NCBI RefSeq assembly: GCF_000317285.1
Contig: NZ_AJLN01000134.1
Span: forward strand, 62,001-126,000
DNA from: Chlorogloeopsis fritschii PCC 6912
GTDB taxonomy: Bacteria > Cyanobacteriota > Cyanobacteriia > Cyanobacteriales > Nostocaceae
Reading direction: 5' to 3'
Length of the DNA stretch: 64,000 nt
Shown one piece after another: positions 8,857-17,857 of the stretch; positions within the stretch are counted from its first letter, which is position 1; each line of letters starts with the position of its first letter. The notes beneath the pieces are model-generated. The model was given only the letters and a program-made list of their open reading frames with translations, ran no database searches and had not been told where the DNA came from. The position numbers and the translations under genes were made by a program.

Positions 8857-9080
8857 TTAATCGCTTTTTTGCGAAATTTGATTGCCATGTTTCACCCAAT
8901 CAGTCAGATCAACTGGTTCATCATCAGATATTCTGACGGTGAACCAAACTCGGCTTCAAGTTCCCTTTGTTCATCATTACTAATGTAAGGAATAAGAATT
9001 TGGCAGAGGCGAAGTCTTTCTTCTTTTAAAACTTCACGCATGGTTTCTTTAATCAATGCTTTTAATTCTTGAATTTCCAC
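8857..9080 (-). pseudogene. Frameshifted small gene convergent with the Rpn-like nuclease
   Basis: On the minus strand a GTG at 9080 starts VEIQELKALIKETMREVLKE..., continues through LIPYISNDEQRELEAEFGSP and then stops at 8904-8906 (53 aa). In another frame the sequence goes on as DDEPVDLTDWVKHGNQISQ to a stop at 8857-8859. Joined, they give one acidic protein of about 74 residues whose N half is a helix rich in Glu/Arg, like small antitoxin-like proteins of cyanobacteria. The 224-base span is one base short of a whole number of codons, which fits a single indel. It converges on the nuclease-like gene and may have been its partner. Too short to be an obvious open frame; a sequencing error is the alternative. 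Confidence 0.6.
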
Positions 9081-9258
9081 ACTCGTTCCTCGTATTTAGA
9101 GTCAAATTATATTCTACCTAGCTTAAGCTTTTACAACTGGGATTTGGGCGAAAATAACAGGCTGCAACAGTTGAGGAAACTGTTTCTACAGAAAGTTAGT
9201 AGATAATTCCTCCTAGTCAAAGGCGATCGCACGAACGATGAATTGGGATTAATTGGTG

Positions 9259-10437
9259 ATGAAAGAGCTACACGCAATTTTGAAAGCATTCGCAGAAAGT
9301 CAACAAAATGCTGAACCAGTATTTCTTGCCACTGTTGTAAATGTGAAAGGTTCTAGCTATCGCCAGCCAGGGGCGCGGATGCTGATGACACAAAGTCAAA
9401 TTCTAGGAACAATCAGCGGTGGTTGCTTGGAAAATGATGTATTTCAGCATACTCGCTCTTCTATGTCAGATGGGCAACCAATAGTTGTCACATACGACAA
9501 TAATGCTGATGAGGATATTGTTTGGGGATTTGGGCTTGGCTGTAATGGAGTGGTGCAAGTCTTGATTGAACGTCTCTATCAAAATGATCCACTTAATCCC
9601 TTAGCTGTTATTAATCAATGTTTCTGTAACCAGCAACAACGCATTATTGCAACCGTTTTTGGCGTAGAGGGTAAGGTGAATATTAAGGTTGGGGCACGCT
9701 TAATCCTAAATCCAGATCGTAGTGTAACTACTAATATTGAAGAATCTTCTTTAAAATTTGCTTTAATTAAAGACACTCAAGCCGCCCTGCAAAATCAACA
9801 TTCGAGCGTAATTAAATACCAACTTTCATCAGGTAGTGTTGATGTCTTGATCGAAGTTATTCAGCCACCCACACGCCTAATAATTTTTGGTGCAGGGCAT
9901 GACGCTGTACCTGTAGTACAGTTTGCTAAAGCTTTGGGTTGGCACGTAACGATTATTGATTGTCGAGCTAGTGAGGCAACAAAAGAGCGTTTTTCAATGG
10001 CTGATGAGGTGTTTCTTACCCATCGAGAAATTTTACATAAACAAATATGTGTAGATGAACACACAACTGCTGTGGTGATGACTCATAATTATCTCGACGA
10101 TTTAGAAATTTTGAAAATACTTCTGCCATCATCTATAGAATACTTGGGTGTTTTGGGGCCAAAGTATCGTACTGAAAAATTACTTCAAGATTTACGTATT
10201 CAAGGAATAAATTACAGCACAGAACATCTACAAAAATTATATGCTCCTGTTGGCATAGATATTGGAGCCGATACACCAGAAGCCATAGCTTTATCCATCA
10301 TTGCTGAGATGCAAACAGTGCTGAAAAATCGTTGTGGTGGCTTTTTGAGAAACCGCAGCGAACCAATTTATCAACGCCATGAAGTCAAACAAACTGAAAT
10401 TGAGCAGTTGGAAACAGGACTTAGGCACAAGTTGTAG
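9259..10437 (+). CDS. XdhC/CoxI-family molybdoenzyme maturation factor (PaoD/XdhC-like)
   Basis: A 392-residue XdhC-family protein. The N-terminal XdhC_CoxI domain has the signature VKGSSYRQPGARMLMT (about residues 28-43) and GTISGGCLENDV; the C-terminal half is a Rossmann domain starting RLIIFGAGHDAVP near 210 and ending with GVLGPKYRTEKLL. Such proteins bind the cytosine-dinucleotide form of molybdopterin and insert it, sulfurated, into aldehyde or xanthine oxidoreductases. That fits the three subunit genes upstream. In-frame TTG (9253) and GTG (9256) precede the ATG at 9259, which I prefer. The short gap to the next flavoprotein gene suggests, but does not prove, cotranscription. Confidence 0.85.
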   Translation: MKELHAILKAFAESQQNAEPVFLATVVNVKGSSYRQPGARMLMTQSQILGTISGGCLENDVFQHTRSSMSDGQPIVVTYDNNADEDIVWGFGLGCNGVVQVLIERLYQNDPLNPLAVINQCFCNQQQRIIATVFGVEGKVNIKVGARLILNPDRSVTTNIEESSLKFALIKDTQAALQNQHSSVIKYQLSSGSVDVLIEVIQPPTRLIIFGAGHDAVPVVQFAKALGWHVTIIDCRASEATKERFSMADEVFLTHREILHKQICVDEHTTAVVMTHNYLDDLEILKILLPSSIEYLGVLGPKYRTEKLLQDLRIQGINYSTEHLQKLYAPVGIDIGADTPEAIALSIIAEMQTVLKNRCGGFLRNRSEPIYQRHEVKQTEIEQLETGLRHKL

Positions 10438-10654
10438 AATAATAAACCGCAGAGGACGCAGGGGACACGGAGGAAAGAAGATTTTATTCATTACAACTCA
10501 TATTCTGCCAAGCGATCGCCTAGAAGCAAAAAATAGACTAGTGATGTGTTACGGATATGCTACTGGCTACCTGGTATCTTTTAAGCAATATACCCAATTC
10601 ACTGCTTGAAGGAGAAGTAGCCCCAATTACCAACAACCAACAACTATCGCAACT

Positions 10655-12013
10655 ATGACAACAACACCTGTTAAATCGTTTGATTTAGAAGCCTTAATTA
10701 ATTCTCTACAAGGTATTGAAATTATTACTGACTCTACTCAAGTAGCAAAATTATCTCAAGATTACCATACCTTTAGCCCGGTTCTAGTTCCCAAATTAGC
10801 TGGAAAAGTCGGGGATGTAGTTGTGCGCCCTGCTAACGAACAGGAAGTATTAAAAATAGCAGCAGCTTGCGTGAAGTATCGAATTCCCGTCACGATTCGG
10901 GGTGCAGGAACGGGAAATTATGGGCAATGCGTACCGCTACATGGTGGTGTAATTGTTGATATGACGCGGATGCATGAAATCTGCTGGGTAAAGCCGGGAA
11001 TAGCGCGAGTTGAAGCTGGGGTGAAATTAGCAGCCCTGGATAAAAAAGCACGGGAAAGTGGCTGGGAAATGCGGATGGCTCCCTCTACCTACCGTACAGC
11101 GACAATTGCTGGATTTGTGGCTGGAGGTAGTGGGGGAATTGGATCGATACAGTATGGGTTGTTAGGCGATCGCGGTAATTTGATCGCGCTAAGAGTTGTA
11201 ACTTTGGAAGATGAACCACGTGTAATTGAGTTGCGTGGCGATGATGTACAAAAGGTAAATCATGCCTGGGGTATCAACGGTATTATCACCGAAGTAGAAA
11301 TACCGCTTGCGCCAGCTTATCCTTGGGTAGAGGTAATTCTCACTTTTCCAGAATTTATGGCAGCAGCAAAATTTGGGCAAGCTTTAGCTGATGCCGATGG
11401 CATGATCAAAAAAGAAATTGGTATCTTTGCATCCCCGATTCCTCAATACTTTACTCCGCTGCGGCAGTACATTCCTGATGACACTAACGCCGCTTTATTA
11501 TTAGTTGCAGAACAGAGTTTAGAGTTCTTGCCGGGGTTAGTGGAGCAATACGGTGGCACAATTACATATCAAAAACAAGCACAGGAAGTCGGAAAAGGTG
11601 CGAACTTATTGGAATTTACCTGGAACCATACCACTTTGCACGCTCGCACGGTTGATACTTCTATCACCTACTTACAAAGTATTTTTCCCGCAGATAAAAG
11701 TCTGAAACTAGTAGAGCATATGTATCATCATTATGGGGATGAAGTAATGATGCATTTAGAATTTATCCGGGTGAACGGTACAGCAATACCTGCGGCTTTA
11801 CAACTCGTGCGCTACACTTCTGAAGAACGCCTGAATGAAATTATCCACGATCACGAAGAGAAAGGTGTGTTTATTGCCAATCCCCACACTTACATTATTG
11901 AAGATGGCGGCAGGAAAGTTATCGATCCGGAGCAGTTAAAGTTTAAGGAGATGGTTGATCCTTATAGGTTGATGAATCCGGGTAAGAGCAAGGCGTTGGA
12001 ATTAAAGGTTTGA
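10655..12013 (+). CDS. FAD-binding oxidoreductase, GlcD/vanillyl-alcohol-oxidase type
   Basis: A 452-residue flavoprotein. The FAD_binding_4 (PCMH-type) domain covers about residues 40-220: VVRPANEQEVLKIA, then RGAGTGNYGQCVPLHGGVIVD (pyrophosphate loop) and GGSGGIGSIQYG. The C-terminal part ends in MNPGKSKALE, the usual ending of glycolate/D-lactate dehydrogenase-like enzymes. It likely oxidises a 2-hydroxyacid or a related small molecule; the substrate cannot be read from sequence. No signal peptide. It follows the molybdoenzyme maturation gene in the same direction after a 217-base spacer that contains tracts of a common Nostocales repeat, so a shared operon is uncertain. Confidence 0.75.
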   Translation: MTTTPVKSFDLEALINSLQGIEIITDSTQVAKLSQDYHTFSPVLVPKLAGKVGDVVVRPANEQEVLKIAAACVKYRIPVTIRGAGTGNYGQCVPLHGGVIVDMTRMHEICWVKPGIARVEAGVKLAALDKKARESGWEMRMAPSTYRTATIAGFVAGGSGGIGSIQYGLLGDRGNLIALRVVTLEDEPRVIELRGDDVQKVNHAWGINGIITEVEIPLAPAYPWVEVILTFPEFMAAAKFGQALADADGMIKKEIGIFASPIPQYFTPLRQYIPDDTNAALLLVAEQSLEFLPGLVEQYGGTITYQKQAQEVGKGANLLEFTWNHTTLHARTVDTSITYLQSIFPADKSLKLVEHMYHHYGDEVMMHLEFIRVNGTAIPAALQLVRYTSEERLNEIIHDHEEKGVFIANPHTYIIEDGGRKVIDPEQLKFKEMVDPYRLMNPGKSKALELKV

Positions 12014-12014
12014 T

Positions 12015-12112
12015 CGCAAACGCCCACAGGCTCCAAGCCTGGGGCTACACAAACAAAGCCCACCTCCGTGGGCTGAAATCCTTACAGGCTGCGGAGGCAG
12101 CCTTTGCACGTA
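12015..12112. repeat. Dispersed palindromic repeat between convergent genes
   Basis: Three short perfect hairpins in a row: AGGCTCCAAGCCT, AGCCCAC-CTCC-GTGGGCT and GGCTGC-GGA-GGCAGCC. The pattern with GCGGAGGCAG next to GTAGCC-like sequence recurs around 43710-43740, so this is a dispersed element; here it may also end transcription from both convergent genes. Confidence 0.65.
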
Positions 12113-12205
12113 TAGCAACACTCTTCTAGGGTGTTGGGTTTTGGCGAAGGTATTGATCGGCTAATGCGGGCAATTACACGGTTATCGGCTCAATACCACT
12201 TTGGC

Positions 12206-12994
12206 TTATTTTTTGATGAGTTGCTTGAGGGTAAGGGGATTAAAATTGAACACCTTTCCTGTTGCGAACAATTGAAATCCACAAGAGACACTAGCAAATG
12301 ACACAAGGATAGAAAAAAGTGATATTGAGCCAATAACAGCGCCACTGGCGATAAATAGAGCAACTCCGATCGCAATCAGAACCCATCCCAATTTGCGATA
12401 GCCACGATCACCCCAATTGAGAGCTACTACACCTGCTATACACAGCACAATTCCAGGAGTACTGCGAAAATAGAAGCTAATATAAATGCTTGTACTTAAA
12501 AATGTAATGCCTGCCAGTATTAAACCTAAGCCAATCAGCTTACTGGCAAGGGCTACTTCTTTTTCTTTATCGGTAGTAGATGGTGTAATCTTTGTTGGTG
12601 CTGAGTTTGGGGTAGGATTTGATGTAGGAGATACAACAGTTTCTTTCACCTTGAATATGAAAGTTACCTTGTCTCCTTGTCCAAGTGAAACTTTGTCTCC
12701 TGAGTGCAGCGAACAAAAGATTTTAGATTCCAGCTTGACACCGTTAACATAGGTGCCATTGGAACTGCCCAAGTCTGTAATGTGATATTCATCTGCATTG
12801 ATCCATATTTGCGCGTGGATGCGAGATACGACATCAGAATCTGGTAAGCCAGAAACATCGATATCTGGTGGTTTCTGTTCATTTGGCTTACCGATGCAAA
12901 TTACAGAAAGATTGGGTGGCAGTTGAAAAGAGGTGTTGGTTTGGATATGAAAAAGCTCCCTGGTTGGCTCTTTCGTCTGAAATGCACTTTGCAT
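12206..12994 (-). CDS. FHA-domain protein with C-terminal membrane segments
   Basis: A 262-residue protein. The N-terminal forkhead-associated domain (about residues 28-115) contains the phosphothreonine-binding signatures VVSRIHAQI near 57 and LGSSNGTYVNG near 76. A Ser/Thr/Pro-rich linker follows (about 118-142), then four hydrophobic segments (about 152-172, 176-194, 202-220, 224-245) that should anchor it in a membrane with the FHA domain in the cytoplasm. It probably docks to proteins phosphorylated by Ser/Thr kinases, which are abundant in filamentous cyanobacteria; the partner is unknown. Two more FHA genes occur near 32 kb. It is convergent with the GlcD-like gene. Confidence 0.85.
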   Translation of the reverse strand: MQSAFQTKEPTRELFHIQTNTSFQLPPNLSVICIGKPNEQKPPDIDVSGLPDSDVVSRIHAQIWINADEYHITDLGSSNGTYVNGVKLESKIFCSLHSGDKVSLGQGDKVTFIFKVKETVVSPTSNPTPNSAPTKITPSTTDKEKEVALASKLIGLGLILAGITFLSTSIYISFYFRSTPGIVLCIAGVVALNWGDRGYRKLGWVLIAIGVALFIASGAVIGSISLFSILVSFASVSCGFQLFATGKVFNFNPLTLKQLIKK

Positions 12995-13229
12995 AGATGT
13001 TGTGGAGATAAGCTTTTCTCTCAGTTTGTCTGCCGAGAAATGAAAAGAGAATGGTAAATATTCTGAATCAAAATTGAAATTTTAATGGAGTCGCTCTTAT
13101 ACCAATTTTGGATTTTAGATTTTGGAGCCACTGCGCCCTGCAAGTGGCGTGATTTTAGATTAAAACCTGAGTACTGGGTAGTGGGAAAAATTTTCTTCCT
13201 AATCCCCAGTCACTATTCTCCAATCCCTT

Positions 13230-14345
13230 TTACAAATACTGTTTTAAAACTTCAACCGTCGCCATTCCAGTCTTCTGCCAACTGAAATTACTTGCCCTGT
13301 TAATAGCTGCGGCAGAAAGGCGATCGCGCAATTGGGCATCAGTTGCAATTTTATCCATAGCCTCTGTAATTTCCTCTACCTTGTAGGGATTGATGAGAAT
13401 TGCAGCATCGTCGGCAACTTCTGGTAAAGAAGAAAGATTCGAGGTAATAACGGGTGTACCGCAAGCCATTGCTTCTAATACAGGCAAACCGAAGCCTTCC
13501 CAAAGACTGGGGAAAACAAGAGCGATCGCGCCGTTGATGATTTTGGGTAATTCGCGATCGGGAACGTAGTTCAAAAATTTTACTTGCTCGGTTATGCCTA
13601 GTTCTTCAACTTGCACTTGCAATAAGGGAGTATAGCGTTTGTCTTTTGGCCCCGCAAGCCACAATTCGCGATCGCGATGACTTGGTAATGCGGCAAAGGC
13701 AGAAATCAGTTTGTGTAGGTTCTTGTAAGGATCGTGTCTACCAATGTAGAGAAAGTAAGGGCGCTGCGTTAAGGTGGAGACAACAAGACGCCGCGAATCT
13801 CTCTCCCCCTCCTCTTCTCCAAAGGGACGAAAATGGCTATCATCATAAGCTAGCAAAATCGGTGTGATTTTCTGAGCAGGAATTTTGTAAAAATCAGTAA
13901 TGTCTCTAGCAGTAGCTTGGGAATTGCAGATAATATGTTGTGCTTGCCTAAGAACTTCGGGAATGTAGTAGCGTTGGTAAGTAGTCAGCGGTGAGAAGCG
14001 TTTAGGAAAACGCAACGCAATTAAGTCGTGAACCATGACGACAAAACGACAGTTGGAATAGAGGGGCGCTTCTGGTACTGGGGAAAATAGGAGCTTAGAT
14101 TGGAGCTTTTTATAGATTTTTGGTAGTTGAAACTGCGTCCACAAAATTCTATCAAAATGTCCTTTAGTTCCTTGAGCAGGAGTAAGATTGCCTGGAATTG
14201 AATAGCAGTTAAAGTCCGGATAATTTTGGGCAGTTAAAAGAGTAGGCTGAAGAGATTTAAAATAGGGAAAAAGATTTTTGGCATAATTACTTATGCCTGT
14301 AGGTTGAGAAAAAATAATTGATAAATTAATTAATAATTCGTTCAT
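13230..14345 (-). CDS. Glycosyltransferase family 4 protein
   Basis: A 371-residue GT-B fold glycosyltransferase. The N-terminal acceptor domain starts with LSIIFSQPTGISNYAKNLFPY; the C-terminal GT4 domain contains YIGRHDPYKNLHKLI (near residue 198) and the nucleotide-sugar E-x7-E motif EGFGLPVLE near residue 286, followed by ACGTPVITSNLSSLPEV. It likely adds mannose, rhamnose or a related sugar from an activated donor to a cell-surface polysaccharide or lipid-linked glycan. Its ATG directly abuts the stop codon of the upstream GT2 gene, and it is the last gene of a minus-strand unit with rmlA, rmlD and rmlC, so rhamnosyl transfer is a reasonable inference. Confidence 0.88.
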   Translation of the reverse strand: MNELLINLSIIFSQPTGISNYAKNLFPYFKSLQPTLLTAQNYPDFNCYSIPGNLTPAQGTKGHFDRILWTQFQLPKIYKKLQSKLLFSPVPEAPLYSNCRFVVMVHDLIALRFPKRFSPLTTYQRYYIPEVLRQAQHIICNSQATARDITDFYKIPAQKITPILLAYDDSHFRPFGEEEGERDSRRLVVSTLTQRPYFLYIGRHDPYKNLHKLISAFAALPSHRDRELWLAGPKDKRYTPLLQVQVEELGITEQVKFLNYVPDRELPKIINGAIALVFPSLWEGFGLPVLEAMACGTPVITSNLSSLPEVADDAAILINPYKVEEITEAMDKIATDAQLRDRLSAAAINRASNFSWQKTGMATVEVLKQYL

Positions 14346-15209
14346 TTATTCAAACTTAGACCGCCAATAATTTAATACACCATAAAGTTTACCCAATGCC
14401 ACCTGAGGTTTAATAAATATTAAGACAAAAGCATAAAAAATAAGTCTAATTAATCTGAAACTAAAAATTAACTTATTTGTATATCTTTCCAAGGTCAATA
14501 AATAACTGTAAGTGCTGTGTCTAATTTTTCTAAAAACGTACCTATTAGTAATTGAGGAGGGTTCGTGCAATACACCAAATTGTTTAGTGACTGCAATTAA
14601 ATATCCTTGCTGGGCATAGCGTTGACAAAAGTCAAAATCTTCATAATAAAGAAAATAAGCAGGATCAAATAAAGGACACTCACAAAATTTTTGTAGATTA
14701 ATTATCATGCTACAGCCCGAAACCCAATCACAAATAATATAATCTGCGTCTGAATTTGTTGTTAAATCTTGAGTTAATATAGTTCCTGTTTGGGAAATAA
14801 AATTACCACCTGCAAACCAAATTTTATTTGCAGGTGTATAAATAATAGTACCGAGAATTGAAATTTCGGGATGAGACTCAAAAAACGGATGAACCTTGTC
14901 TAAGGCATTTTCTAATAAATAGGCATCTGGATTTACGAGCCAGATAAGTGCCTGCGGATCTTGAGCGAAAATAAATTTTAAACCAAGATTGCAAGCACTA
15001 CCAAAACCTAAATTTTCATTAGCGTTGAAAACAAGTACTGAGTCAGATTTAAGATGACAAATAGAATCATCATCAGGAGAATTATTGATGATAACGGTTT
15101 TGTATTTTATATTTGTGCTGGTTGATAGAGAACTGACTAATTTGGCAATTAGATCTGTGGAATAATAATTGACTGTTAACAAATAAATCACGTTAGTTCG
15201 ATTTGACAA
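14346..15209 (-). CDS. Glycosyltransferase family 2 protein, rhamnosyltransferase-like
   Basis: A 287-residue GT-A enzyme. Residues 8-35 (YLLTVNYYSTDLIAKLVSSL) and the metal-binding segment IWLVNPDAYLLENAL near residue 90 are typical of bacterial GT2 proteins; the later YYEDFDFCQRYAQQG near residue 167 carries the ED/DFxxR acceptor-site pattern of WbbL-like rhamnosyltransferases. The C-terminal 50 residues include a hydrophobic stretch (LIFYAFVLIFIK) that may associate with the membrane. Its start overlaps the 3' end of rmlA by 22 bases and its stop is immediately followed by the GT4 start, showing tight coupling. Local sequence is more AT-rich than its neighbours, which often marks surface-polysaccharide genes that are exchanged between strains. 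Confidence 0.85.
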   Translation of the reverse strand: MSNRTNVIYLLTVNYYSTDLIAKLVSSLSTSTNIKYKTVIINNSPDDDSICHLKSDSVLVFNANENLGFGSACNLGLKFIFAQDPQALIWLVNPDAYLLENALDKVHPFFESHPEISILGTIIYTPANKIWFAGGNFISQTGTILTQDLTTNSDADYIICDWVSGCSMIINLQKFCECPLFDPAYFLYYEDFDFCQRYAQQGYLIAVTKQFGVLHEPSSITNRYVFRKIRHSTYSYLLTLERYTNKLIFSFRLIRLIFYAFVLIFIKPQVALGKLYGVLNYWRSKFE

Positions 15210-16264
15210 TCATCACCAATCATAAACCGTAAGGCTTTGGGGCGACGGGGTGCCACTGTCAATTGTGCCCTTTGTCCAATCACGCTATCAATAATACGTT
15301 GATGAATTCCGACAATTTTAGCACCTTCTAAAACCACACTATGCTCAATGTCAGTATCGATAAGTTTACTATTATCGGCAATGCTAGTATAAGGGCCGAT
15401 AAAGCAGTTTTCTAAATAACAATTTTTCCCGATTACTGCCGGGCCGCGAACTGTGCTATTAATCACTTTAGATCCAGCACCCATTTGAACACGCCCGATC
15501 GCCTGACTTTGACTGTCGATTTCCCCAAAAATTTCTGTAGTTAGGTAAGTATCAAGAATCAAACGATTTGCCTCTAACAGATCGTCTTTTTTACCAGTAT
15601 CTAACCACCATCCATCTAGTTGGCAGGCTGTAACTTGCTTTTGGTTATCTATCAGGCATTGAATAGCATCAGTAATTTCTAGTTCGCCTCTAGCAGAAGG
15701 TTGGATACAGGCGATCGCATCATGAATAATATGCGAAAAGAAATAAACCCCTACCAACGCCAAGTTAGAGGGGGGAATTTTAGGTTTTTCAATTAGCTGT
15801 AAAACTCGCCCTGTTTCATCTACTTTGGCGACACCAAAAGCACTAGGATTGCTAACTTCACGCAAGAGAATCAACGCATCCTGTTGTTGAGTAGTAAATT
15901 GTTTGAGAAAATAACTGAGGTCGCCTTGTTGAATTAAGTTATCACCCAAGTACATTACAAAAGGCGAATCTCCTAAAAAAGCAAGAGCAACTTTGACAGC
16001 GTGGGCAAGCCCGGCAGGTTTATCTTGCAAAATATAAGTGATTTTTGCTCCGAAGCGATCGCCATTTCCAGTTTTAGCTTTTACTTCTGCACCTGTTTCC
16101 GGACTAATAATGATACCAATATCAGTTATTCCTGCGCTTACCATCTCTTCAATGCCATACCATAAAATCGGCTTATTGGCAACAGGTACAAGTTGCTTTG
16201 CTCCAGTATAGGTGAGGGGGCGAAGACGAGTGCCTTTACCGCCAGAAAGAATAAGTGCTTTCAT
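15188..16264 (-). CDS. rmlA: Glucose-1-phosphate thymidylyltransferase, long form
   Basis: A 358-residue nucleotidyltransferase making dTDP-glucose from glucose-1-phosphate and dTTP, the first step to dTDP-L-rhamnose. The pyrophosphorylase loop is LSGGKGTRLRPLTYTGAKQLVPVANKP at residues 6-32, and YLGDNL near 103 gives the metal-binding Asp. It is about 65 residues longer than RmlA of E. coli because of a C-terminal left-handed beta-helix (hexapeptide-like repeats INSTVRGPAVIGKNCYL), as in the long RmlA/RmlA-like family of cyanobacteria and archaea. The last 22 bases overlap the GT2 gene. rmlD and rmlC lie upstream in the same direction; rmlB is not in the window. Confidence 0.88.
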   Translation of the reverse strand: MKALILSGGKGTRLRPLTYTGAKQLVPVANKPILWYGIEEMVSAGITDIGIIISPETGAEVKAKTGNGDRFGAKITYILQDKPAGLAHAVKVALAFLGDSPFVMYLGDNLIQQGDLSYFLKQFTTQQQDALILLREVSNPSAFGVAKVDETGRVLQLIEKPKIPPSNLALVGVYFFSHIIHDAIACIQPSARGELEITDAIQCLIDNQKQVTACQLDGWWLDTGKKDDLLEANRLILDTYLTTEIFGEIDSQSQAIGRVQMGAGSKVINSTVRGPAVIGKNCYLENCFIGPYTSIADNSKLIDTDIEHSVVLEGAKIVGIHQRIIDSVIGQRAQLTVAPRRPKALRFMIGDDCQIELT

Positions 16265-16325
16265 AATATAGGTTGGTAGATAGTGGATAGTGGTTAATAG
16301 CTAATGGTTAATAGTTAATCGCAAT
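16265..16325. repeat. Heptad repeat between rmlD and rmlA
   Basis: Seven-base phased tract with units of the type GGTTAATAG on one side and AATTAAC on the other, forming an imperfect inverted repeat. It overlaps the last codons of rmlD. Confidence 0.55.
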
Positions 16326-17202
16326 TAACAATTAACTCCCCAAGCATTTTTCTAAGTCTTTGTCGCCAATGTGGTGCATGAGTTCCTAAAATTCCGGCTA
16401 TTTTGGTACAAGCAAGAACAGAATAGGCAGGGCGACAAGCTGGGGTGGGATATTCGGGAGTTGTGATGGGAATAATGCGCTGAACTTTTAAGGGTAAACC
16501 AAGTTGTTGAGCTTCTTCAAAAATGGCAACAGCAAAGTCGTACCAACTGGCAACACCACTGTTGGTATAGTGATAGATACCAGAAATTTCTGAATTCAAC
16601 TTGGGGATTAACTGGGCTATAGTGTCTGCAATATCTCTTGCCCAAGTGGGGCTGCCAATTTGATCGGCAACAACACGAATTTCTTCTCTTTCTCCTCCCA
16701 AACGCAGCATAGTTTTGACAAAATTACTTTTGCCAAAAGCTCCATAAACCCAAGCCGTGCGAAGGATGAGATAGCGATCGCTCTTCTGAATAACAGCTTG
16801 CTCTCCTGCTAGTTTAGTTTTACCATACACACTCAAAGGGTTAGTCGCATCAGTTTCTTGATAGGGGCGGCAATTATTGCCATCAAAAACGTAATCGGTA
16901 GATATATGAATCAGGAAAGCCCCTTGTTTTTCCGCTTCTTCTGCCAGCATCCCTGGTGCCGTCGCATTAATAGCTTGGGCTAATTCAGGTTCGCTTTCGG
17001 CTTTATCAACAGCTGTATAAGCGGCAGCGTTGACAATAATTTGGGGTTGTTTATCTCTAATTACTTGACGCAGCGTATCGGGTTGACTGAAATCTATCGT
17101 CGGTCGTGCAACCGCTACGATATTTCCATATGGTTCTAGAGTTTGCTGTAATTCTTTGCCTACTTGACCGTTGCTGCCGATGAGCAGGATCAATTTACTC
17201 AT
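16315..17202 (-). CDS. rmlD: dTDP-4-dehydrorhamnose reductase
   Basis: A 295-residue short-chain (extended) reductase that catalyses the last step of dTDP-L-rhamnose synthesis using NAD(P)H. The nucleotide loop is LIGSNGQVGKEL at residues 7-18; the catalytic YGKTKLAGE (Tyr-x3-Lys) is near residue 128, preceded by ISTDYVFDG near 102. The open frame extends 20 codons further upstream as a hydrophobic, unconserved stretch; the ATG at 17202 (MSKLILLIGSNGQ) gives the family N-terminus. It lies 50 bases upstream of rmlA, separated by a heptad repeat, and about 110 bases downstream of rmlC. Confidence 0.92.
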   Translation of the reverse strand: MSKLILLIGSNGQVGKELQQTLEPYGNIVAVARPTIDFSQPDTLRQVIRDKQPQIIVNAAAYTAVDKAESEPELAQAINATAPGMLAEEAEKQGAFLIHISTDYVFDGNNCRPYQETDATNPLSVYGKTKLAGEQAVIQKSDRYLILRTAWVYGAFGKSNFVKTMLRLGGEREEIRVVADQIGSPTWARDIADTIAQLIPKLNSEISGIYHYTNSGVASWYDFAVAIFEEAQQLGLPLKVQRIIPITTPEYPTPACRPAYSVLACTKIAGILGTHAPHWRQRLRKMLGELIVNCD

Positions 17203-17311
17203 ACTGTTCACTTTAAAATTTAACAGTGGCGAACTTAGTAACAATTGCAAAAGTAAAAACAAAACTTTATCGAAAGTTCATAAAAAAAAGTCACTATATA
17301 GTGTAAACAGT

Positions 17312-17857
17312 TCAAGTAAATACCTCAGCTTCCTGGAAAGGCTTACCTGCTTTGTCTTTTGCAGATAAGATTGGTTCTGCGGTAAGATGCCAGTCTATCG
17401 CTAAGTAGGGATCGTTCCAAAGAATGCACCTTTCATGTTGAGGGGCGTAGTAGTCTGTGGTTTTATAAAGGACTTCGGCAACTTCTGAAAGGACAACAAA
17501 CCCGTGTGCAAAGCCTGGTGGTATCCAAAGTTGGTGTTTGTTCTGAGCGCTAAGTTCGCAACCCACCCATTGACCAAAAGTAGGAGAGCTTTTTCTAATA
17601 TCTACCGCTACGTCAAATATACTACCAGTAATTACTCTAACTAATTTGCCTTGTGCTTGCTCGATCTGATAATGTAAACCTCGCAAAACATTTTGTTTAG
17701 AGCGAGAATGATTGTCTTGAACAAAGTTAACTATATGACCAGTTATATCAGTAAAATTTTGCCGATTATAACTTTCAAAGAAAAACCCCCGCTCATCCTG
17801 AAAGATTTTAGATTCAAGGATGAGAACGTCGGGGATTTTTGTAGGAATAACATTCAT
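17312..17857 (-). CDS. rmlC: dTDP-4-dehydrorhamnose 3,5-epimerase
   Basis: A 181-residue cupin epimerase acting on dTDP-4-keto-6-deoxyglucose, third step of dTDP-L-rhamnose synthesis. The signature is FVQDNHSRSKQNVLRGLHYQ beginning near residue 45, with the conserved substrate-binding Arg and catalytic His, then VRVITGSIFDVAVDIRKSSPTFGQW and the Tyr-containing VLYKTTDYYAP near 130. Length is normal for RmlC. It is the first gene of the minus-strand rmlC-rmlD-rmlA-GT2-GT4 series. The long AT-rich stretch upstream (17858-18087), shared with the divergent pabB gene, must contain its promoter. The dehydratase rmlB, needed between RmlA and RmlC, is not present here. Confidence 0.93.
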   Translation of the reverse strand: MNVIPTKIPDVLILESKIFQDERGFFFESYNRQNFTDITGHIVNFVQDNHSRSKQNVLRGLHYQIEQAQGKLVRVITGSIFDVAVDIRKSSPTFGQWVGCELSAQNKHQLWIPPGFAHGFVVLSEVAEVLYKTTDYYAPQHERCILWNDPYLAIDWHLTAEPILSAKDKAGKPFQEAEVFT

